Below are positions 40,702 to 46,704 of a stretch of DNA of 46,704 bases, piece by piece. Every line of letters begins with the position of its first letter. The stretch's first letter is position 1. The notes under the pieces were generated by a model that saw only the letters and a program-made list of their open reading frames with translations, did no database searches and was not told the DNA's origin. This DNA is from Pelomyxa schiedti. Its lineage: Eukaryota > Evosea > Pelobiontida > Pelomyxidae. The translations under genes were made by a program, and so were the position numbers. Location: contig JAHLWZ010000333.1 of NCBI GenBank assembly GCA_020536535.1, positions 1 to 46,704 of the forward strand. Direction: 5' to 3'.

Positions 40702-42767
40702 CTATAGGAGATAGGGTTTTATTGATTCGATGTGAGGTGCACGTTGGAGTATGTGATTGGGGTTGATTGTGGTGCACCCGAACATGGTCAAATGGCGGAG
40801 TGTCGGCACGCTGGTTGCGACGAGAAGTACTCCATCCATAGTGACCTCCCTGTGTTAAATTTATGTGTGAGGATTGGCCGGAGATTAGTGACGATGACGA
40901 GAGGGGGTGGCGCATACCGGCAGAAAGAAATGTTGAGTGAGGTAAGCTGTTGGCTCGACGCAATCTTGAACATACTTCTGTGGGTTTGTGAGTTTTGGAG
41001 TGACTGATACACAACACACCGGTTGGTTACTGGAAGTCCATCCAGATCTAAAGACCTCAGCAAAGGGCACCCATCTGCCAGCGGGCATATTGAGGTATCA
41101 GTTACGCTGGAACTCCTCTGGATAACAATGTAAGTAGGGAAAAAGGAAAGATAAGGACGTACGCGTAAGCTCAAAGTGGAGAGTTTCCCAAACGCCGGGA
41201 AGAATGTGACAGAGGCGTCTGTGAGATTGGAGTTGGCCAGGTAGAGATCTGTGATGCCGGGGCACCCTCGGATGATTGTGTTCATTGCCACGTCCTCAAT
41301 CCCGACATCATTGAGATTGAGTTTTGTTAGGCTTCTGTGAAAGGCAATCTTGCAAGCAGTCATTATTGTTTTCGGGTTCGCGTACGCATACGTTTGCTAG
41401 CGTCTGAGGAGTGATTCCAATCAATCCCTCAAGTGAAAGAGACACAAGTTGGCGGAGAGACCCAAGTATTAGAGCCACCTATTGTTGCGTTGAGCTAATT
41501 AATAAATAAATAAAGTATACTTTTATCTTACCAATAAAGAAATATTATAATAAATAAATAAATTAATTAATTATATACGAAATGCGGATAGGTGGCCTGC
41601 ACACCCCTTCATTAGAAATTCCACTGCAGTATGAGATGTCCAGATCGTTCAGCTGGGGCATCTGGGCCAAAGACTGTGCAGCTGAGTTTTTTGTCGTATG
41701 GTTAGTGTATACAAGTTTAAAGAGTTATCACCAACATCAGTCAGGTACTGGCAGTATCCAAGAGATAACGATGTCAACATACTGACATTTTTTGTTAGTT
41801 TTGTGATATTTCAATTCAAACACTAACGTTGATGTCTGCGGCAATTCCACCACTGTTGCGTCACTGATTTGATAACAGGCATACAAACCCAAGGTTAGTA
41901 GCCCTGGGAGACGAAGGAGGGCATCCTGTAAGAGGAAGGTGAGATGGTGTTAATACGAAGTAAGCCAGGCACCTACCTTGACAGCCGTATCGTTGACTTC
42001 TGCACAATGGTTTAAGCACAGGGATCGCAAGGCTTTAGATTGTCGCACAATCTCTCCAAGAGTATTTGCTCCAACATTGCTACAACTGGTGGCAGTTGAT
42101 CAATATTTGGCTTGTGTTTGAATACGAACTTTATATCCAAAGTGACCAGGCTAGGACTCCTTGATGGAATGATTTTTAGTGCTGCTTCCGGCAGATTGAA
42201 CAATCCTCCCAAGTACAGATACCGCCTGTAACCCAAAGGAAACATAGTAAGAAAGCAATCGAAAAAATGACAAGAAAACAATGACCTTGTCTTGTCAACA
42301 GCCATAAGGTCGCCGATATTCTTCTCAGTGATTAACCTCAAGGACACAGCCACAGGGAACAGCACAGACCTCACAACGTCATCCGTCCTCTTCCTTATTT
42401 TTTGGTCATCGAGGTGCTGCACAATCCACTCTGTGCACAGTTCCTTTCCTTGTCAATAAAAATAAAACAACAAAACGTAAACATAAATAGCTAGTAGCAG
42501 CTCAACTTAAATGAAAACAAAACAAAAAAAAACCACAGCACACAATTGAATCAGCGGTGTCTAATAATAATAATACCCATAATAATGATTTGCTGGTGGG
42601 CAGGGTACCAGGAGGGACCTGACTCCGAGGTTGTTGTTGGACGCGGTCGACACGATGTGCCTGGGGTACACCGCGACGCCCATCGGCCTCCCCGCCCCAG
42701 CCAGTTTCACCGTCCCCGCCACCGTCGGCCCCCCCATCCCGCTGCCCGCCGTCCCTCCGTGCTGCAT
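40702..42767 (-). CDS. Leucine-rich repeat protein (AMN1/FBXL-like)
   Basis: Many short exons encode LRRs: LGGLFNLPEAALKIIP, SLVTLDIKFVFKH, LRSLCLNHCAEVNDTAVK, LPGLLTLGLYACYQISDATV, MPQLNDLDISYCSGISNEGV, LRQLVSLSLEGLIGITPQTL, LTKLNLNDVGIEDVAMNTII, GITDLYLANSNLTDASVTFF, LLRSLDLDGLPVTN, LTSLNISFCREVTMDGVLLV, LRHLTMFGCTTINPNHIL; the stop is at 40702 after IKPYLL. The cysteine-containing repeat type is that of AMN1/F-box LRR proteins. The N-terminal exon joins SNNNLGVRSLL to ELCTEWIVQHLDDQKIRKRT; an F-box is not evident. ATG 42767 (MQHGGTAGSGMGG) is chosen, but the frame is open upstream to ATG 42947. Possibly a ubiquitin-ligase substrate receptor or a cell-cycle AMN1-like regulator (inference). 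Confidence 0.7.
41490..41580. repeat. AT-rich AATAAATA-type simple sequence in an LRR-gene intron
   Basis: Contains repeated TAATTAATTAAT and AATAAATAAATAAA runs. Similar AT-rich motifs occur in the actin intron (about 23320-23365) and in a GTPase-B intron (about 37110-37145). Probably intronic filler. Confidence 0.6.
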
Positions 42768-42999
42768 CAGCTTCGTCGACAACACACTGCCTGGAAAACA
42801 CAAGAGACTGAGTGATCGGCGTTTCTCTCTCAAGACTGTGGGGAAATCCCCACCCACAGAGCCAAAGACAGGATTGAACCATTCAGCAACAGGTTTTCCT
42901 CTCGGAGGGGGGAGGTTGCTGGAAAGAAATCTTGTGGCACAGATCATCCAGATGGGACTCTTCTTCTACAAACGTCCCTTCGCAAAAACAGAGATCAAA

Positions 43000-44725
43000 A
43001 TGAGGAGCAGCGGAGTAACGCCAAACCGCCTTTTCGTTGTTGCTTGGGTATTGATCCTGAGAACCGTTTTTGCCAACGAGGGATGGTCAGACGATTGTGC
43101 TTACTATAACGTCGGCGATGGCAACTGCGATATTGAGTGCTATAGCGCAACAAACAACTTCGATTCCGGCGACTGTGATGGTGTGCATTCTATGACTTTT
43201 GGGATAGAATAATCGTTGAAGAGTGCACACCAACCTTTTTTTCTTTTTGTTGCAACCTTTATGTAACTAATAGGGTTGTGCAATGCTGGGTGCCTTGCCT
43301 CTGATCCTGGAAATGGAATCTGTGACCCATGGTGCATGACTGAGGCATGCAACTATGATAATGGTGACTGCGGAACTTCCGCCTGTGGAAATTGGACATG
43401 TACTGGTGACCTGAGTGATGGCATATGTGACCTTCAGTGCGCAACAAGTGCCTGTGCTTGGGACAACGGGGACTGCTGTGTGTAGATTTTTCACCTTCCA
43501 TTCTATATGGTTTTTACATTGTATATATATATAATCGTTGATCCCCACCTGATAGTTTATCTCAACTGTGCTCCGGGGTGTGATCCTGCCAATGTTGGTG
43601 ATGCCATGTGTGACTGGGCCTGCAACACCGCGGAATGCGACTTTGACCAGAGTGATTGTGCCAGTTACTTCTCTCTTTTTTCTTCGAATTTCTCATTCAA
43701 CCGAAAGGGTCCTGCGCACCCGGCTGCTTTACGGATGATATTGGAGATGAGTCTTGTGATACTGCGTGCTACAACGAAGACTGCAGCTGGGACAGTGGCG
43801 ACTGTGACACTGAACTGACTGGAAACTGCTACTTTGGCTGCCCCCAGGCAAAGGTTGGGGATGGGACTTGTGATTCTTATTGCTATAATGAGCCATGCAA
43901 TTGGGATGGCGGTGATTGCGGTGTGTACTGGCACTTTTTGTTCTTTTTTTGTAACACAGCCCACATAGATACAACATACTGTGGTGAAGCGGGGTGTTAC
44001 GTTTCTAACCTTGGCGATAGCAGCTGTGATGCGTATTGCAATAATGCGGCCTGTAATTTCGATGATGGCGATTGCACCTTTAACTACGCATATGTTGAAA
44101 TCAGCTTCGCAGATGACAATTGCACTGGCGATGTACTTTCTGCCAATGCCATTTACTACGCTGAGGCCACGAATGGGTATTGCTGGTTCTACAGTCCCAC
44201 GATTCAGTGTGGTACTGGCAACCAGGGCCAAGCGTGCTTTACAACTGCCGACCTTCAAACCCATGTGAATGCATGGTTTGATGAGGAGTAAGTGAGCTTC
44301 TATCCTCCCAAAAGTTTCTCAACACAAACAGGCCAGCACACATTGTGACATGGGCCAATCCAGACTGCAAGGGAACCCCATGGACAGTCACATACATTTC
44401 AAATGACGCATGCACCCTCATCAACAACAACCTGTGGGGCTACTCACAGTGGGCCGACAAGGGTGTCTTGGTTCAGTGGGTGTGCACTGACAGCAACTGC
44501 ACGGACTGCTTTGTCCAGCCTGATGGCGTGGGCATTGATTCATACTACCTTGGGTGCTCGAGTGATGGGTATGGATCAGCGCAGGCCTTCACTGGTGCAA
44601 TTATTCAGCCCTCCAGTGGTAGTTCTGAATCCAATCCTAGGTCGCGGTCTGAATCTCTCTCAGGGGCACCTCTGGTCACCACTGCAACATCCCTCCTCAT
44701 CTCTCTTTTCACATTCTTCTTGTGA
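43000..44725 (+). CDS. Secreted, probably GPI-anchored protein with seven Lin-12/Notch repeats
   Basis: Six exons (43000-43180, 43274-43477, 43556-43663, 43708-43920, 43960-44287, 44332-44725) sum to 1428 nt, 475 aa, in frame. A signal peptide (RLFVVAWVLILRTVFA) is followed by seven LNR modules, e.g. CAYYNVGDGNCDIECYS, GICDPWCMTEACNYDNGDC, AMCDWACNTAECDFDQSDC, ESCDTACYNEDCSWDSGDC, GTCDSYCYNEPCNWDGGDC, SSCDAYCNNAACNFDDGDC. Each has the C..C..C and DxGDC pattern that binds calcium in Notch. A Cys-rich C-terminal domain of about 190 residues follows (CFVQPDGVGIDSYYLGC), then a Ser-rich stalk and a hydrophobic end (LLISLFTFFL) typical of a GPI signal. Introns between repeats are all phase 1. Likely cell-surface; ligand unknown. 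Confidence 0.85.
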
Positions 44726-44919
44726 AACCAGAATGAAATCCAAGGGCTGTTTTTCCCTTGTGTTTCAAAAAAAAAAATTTGTTTGTTTGAAACAAAAATT
44801 GAAGCTTGGTTGCAGCAAGGACTTCGGTTCTGTTCCAGAACGCACGCAGAGCAGTTCAAGTACAACTGAACTTGGGGTGAGTGTGGCCCACAACACAAAG
44901 AAAGGTGGTAACTCTCTTC

Positions 44920-46223
44920 TTACAGGAAGGAGAGTTGTGTATTGATTGTGATTGCGTTGAGGGATGGCAAAGTGTATCTGGCAACAACAGAACTAGACAA
45001 CGGTTCAATCACAGAGAGCACGTTTCTGTCACTCACACCAAACAAGAACCCTCTCCCTCCAACAACCTGGTCATAGCAATCATCAACATTCTTGGGCCTG
45101 ATTGGCTTTGAGGGGTCATTGCAGTCCCACAGCTCATATGTCTTGTTCCCACCATGACCAATGCACAAAAGGCTGTTGTTGACACGTGACATCATCCAAG
45201 GCATCCATCAGCAAGCAGTATGGCCACCCCAGTCTCAGAATCAAACATGTAAACCGAATTGAAGCCTTTAATAGCTGTTACGTGCCCCACACTGAGAAAG
45301 AACACAGGGTCACCACTACACTTCTTCCTCATTGACAAAGCACCAGTCACCTGAAATGGAAATGGAAGCCGGCCTGTTGCGGAAGCAATCACAGACATTC
45401 TCTTGGTCTGATAACTCTTGGCAACATCAATGAGGATAAAGAAGATGTCGTGGGTGTATGACACCAGGACGACAAGGCATTCATCAACGCAGTCAGCCTT
45501 GTTCAAGTAAATTTTCATCACATGTCTCTCTGCAATTGCATCAGGCCAAATGAGAGGTACCTTCACTTCATTGCTGACACTATTGAGGAAGTAAATACTG
45601 AAGGAGCCCTTCTTCTTGAAGTGATCACCAACTGGGTTATCCTCTGCACCAGAACACAGTATCATCCACTTGCAGTTGGCATCAAAGGCTCCAGAATATC
45701 TGAACCTTCTTGTTATGAGCCGGCCCCTGAACCCAGGCCTGTTGCTTGTCACACTCCATGACATTGCCATCCCCCACAGCTGCCCGACAGTCACGCACAA
45801 ATCAGGTGCAACCCAGAAGTAACTGAACGGGGCATCATAAGGCGGGGCATACATCCTGACTCGGTGGGTGATTTCCAGCATCACAGGTGACACCCCAAAG
45901 CAAACCGCGACCAGTGCCCTGCCAGCAGTCCCGGGACCACCACAACCACCGCCGCCACGACCACACACTGCAATGGTGCTTCCTTCAACGACCACAGCGA
46001 ACTCCTGCATTCCACGCACCACGAGCTCCCCCCACATGGCGGCCATGAGTGCGTGGTTGGCAGTGATGATGCGGGACGCGCTGGAGGCGAAGAACTGGTC
46101 CCGGCAGCAGCACGCCGTAGTGGTGTACGGAAACCGCGGTTTCGATGCCGGCAGGGGCCGCGATGGTGGGTGCTGTGGTGGTTGTTGTTGTTGGCCGTGT
46201 TGAGGCGATTCTGTGGCACCCAT
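44920..46223 (-). CDS. PLWDW/EIWDC family protein, diverged, with internal frameshift
   Basis: Starts MGATESPQHGQQQQPPQHPP at ATG 46223, with a Gln/Pro-rich leader not seen in other members. RDQFFASSASRIITANHALM corresponds to the family start, but the SHNRCGASS module is not conserved. The middle keeps family motifs: DECLVVLVSYTHDIFFILID, VAKSYQTKRMSVIAS, LSMRKKCSGDPVFFLSVG, VYMFDSETGVAILLADG. At about 45200 the frame breaks (a stop after GCLG); the other frame continues VNNSLLCIGHGGNKTYELWD, CNDPSKPIRP, GGRGFLFGVSDRNVL and ends at 44920. The total of 1304 nt is not a multiple of three, as expected for a single indel. It is intronless and its function is unknown. Confidence 0.65.
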
Positions 46224-46583
46224 CGGTTGGTCGTGAGTACTCAGAAAGGATGATTTTTCCGATAACGAATTTAATTCTGTGATGATGACAACGCAATTAA
46301 ACTGTGCAGTGATGAGGTAGTGCGAGGTGTGTGTCGATGTCAGGATATTGAGCAAGGTGTTCGGTGTATTTTGGAATAGTCGAACTTTGGGGACCACATT
46401 GAAAGCCAAGTCATGATTCTGAGGAGTGAGTCCGGTGAAAACACTGATGTTCTCGCAACAACCCAGTTGTGTGGTGGTGCTTGGTGTGTCGTTGTTGAGG
46501 ATTTTGTTCCTGAAGTTATTTTTGGGGTGGTTGTGCTTTTGGTGTTGGATAGCGAGGGTGATGATGACATAAGCTGTGTTAGG
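46224..46583. other. No gene seen upstream of the last family member
   Basis: The minus-strand frame of the family gene stays open here but has low family similarity; likely its promoter region. Confidence 0.4.
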
Positions 46584-46704
46584 ATGTGTCCCACAGGAAA
46601 TGTGCAGGACACATAGCCGAAAGTCAGTTTCGGATACATGTCCCACAGGAAATGTGCAGGACACAAATCCGATTTGGGTTCCAGACATGTGTCCCCCGGA
46701 AATG
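46584..46704. repeat. Tandem hairpin-forming repeat at window edge
   Basis: Three TGTCCC-led units start at 46587, 46640 and 46690 (spacing 53 and 50). Units 1 and 2 share TGTCCCACAGGAAATGTGCA plus GGACACA, which can fold: TGTCC-CACA / GGAAA loop / TGTG-(CA)-GGACA. Unit 3 is variant (TGTCCCCCGG) and cut by the window end. A second small palindrome (CCGAAA-gtcag-TTTCGG) lies between units 1 and 2. Confidence 0.8.

Noticed and set aside
41490-41580. AT-rich stretch as a replication origin or centromere-like element
   Set aside because: It lies inside an intron-rich gene and similar sequence is found in other introns.
43665-44264. Long minus-strand frame opposite the LNR exons
   Set aside because: It is the antisense shadow of repeated GAT/TGT codons; the plus strand has signal peptide, LNR pattern and splice sites.
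44345-44725. A separate gene for the C-terminal part of the LNR protein
   Set aside because: Donor GTAAGT at 44288 and acceptor AACAG at 44331 join it in frame to the preceding exon, and the summed length is a multiple of three.
1044-46223. Programmed ribosomal frameshifting as the cause of the three family frame breaks
   Set aside because: No shared slippery heptamer, shifts in different directions and positions, and two intact paralogues need none.
1-46704. tRNA, rRNA, CRISPR arrays, prophage or bacterial operon features
   Set aside because: None seen. Gene structures are eukaryotic and the repeats present are microsatellites, hairpins and segmental duplication.

Overview
This is nuclear DNA of a eukaryote, gene-dense on both strands. 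Most genes carry short GT-AG introns (about 33-120 nt, many with a CTAAC-like branch site), intergenic distances are small, and the code is standard. An SHK-type kinase (kinase then C-terminal SH2), a tyrosine-kinase-like gene, TRAF-type zinc fingers, a dynactin p62 subunit and many lineage-specific paralogues suggest an amoebozoan, possibly an archamoeba such as Pelomyxa or Mastigamoeba. That placement is inference; no rRNA gene is present to test it.

Layout. 1-8.7 kb: members and relics of a lineage-specific, mostly intronless family of about 423 aa (here 'PLWDW/EIWDC' proteins; two intact at 2370-3641 and 6648-7922, two frame-disrupted, plus broken fragments). Between them lie a reconstructed five-exon ADP-ribosyltransferase-like + E2 ubiquitin-conjugating fusion (3703-5393) and a SPRY-like gene (5593-6302). 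9-14 kb: two minus-strand kinases, one TK-like and one SHK-like; the second has a 14-nt microexon in its catalytic loop. 14.2-15.1 kb: AP-1 sigma. 15.5-19.2 kb: a 14-exon, 1031-residue protein joining a RING-like domain, TRAF-type zinc fingers, pentapeptide repeats and three SPRY-like modules. 19.5-26.6 kb: a Ras-like GTPase, NXF/TAP mRNA export receptor, a divergent actin and DCTN4.

26.6-39.5 kb: a tandem duplicated block. Copy A (about 26.6-32.85 kb) and copy B (32.95-38.6 kb) each carry, in order, a small secreted Cys-rich protein, a two-LIM protein, a Vti1-type SNARE, a Ras-like GTPase, a Cys-rich minus-strand frame and a WD-like protein. A 100-N assembly gap sits at the junction. Most of the block is nearly identical between copies, but the GTPases are strongly diverged. 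39.5-46.7 kb: TTC1-like TPR protein, an LRR protein, a secreted and probably GPI-anchored protein with seven Lin-12/Notch repeats, another frame-disrupted family member, and hairpin-forming tandem repeats at the window edge.

The housekeeping genes form no operon. Themes are membrane traffic (AP-1 sigma, Vti1 x2, small GTPases), ubiquitin/ADP-ribose-type signalling (ART-E2, RING-TRAF), phosphotyrosine-type signalling (TK-like, SH2 kinase) and the cytoskeleton (actin, DCTN4, LIM). Exon models were built by hand from frame and splice-site consistency; where exon lengths were summed, this is stated.
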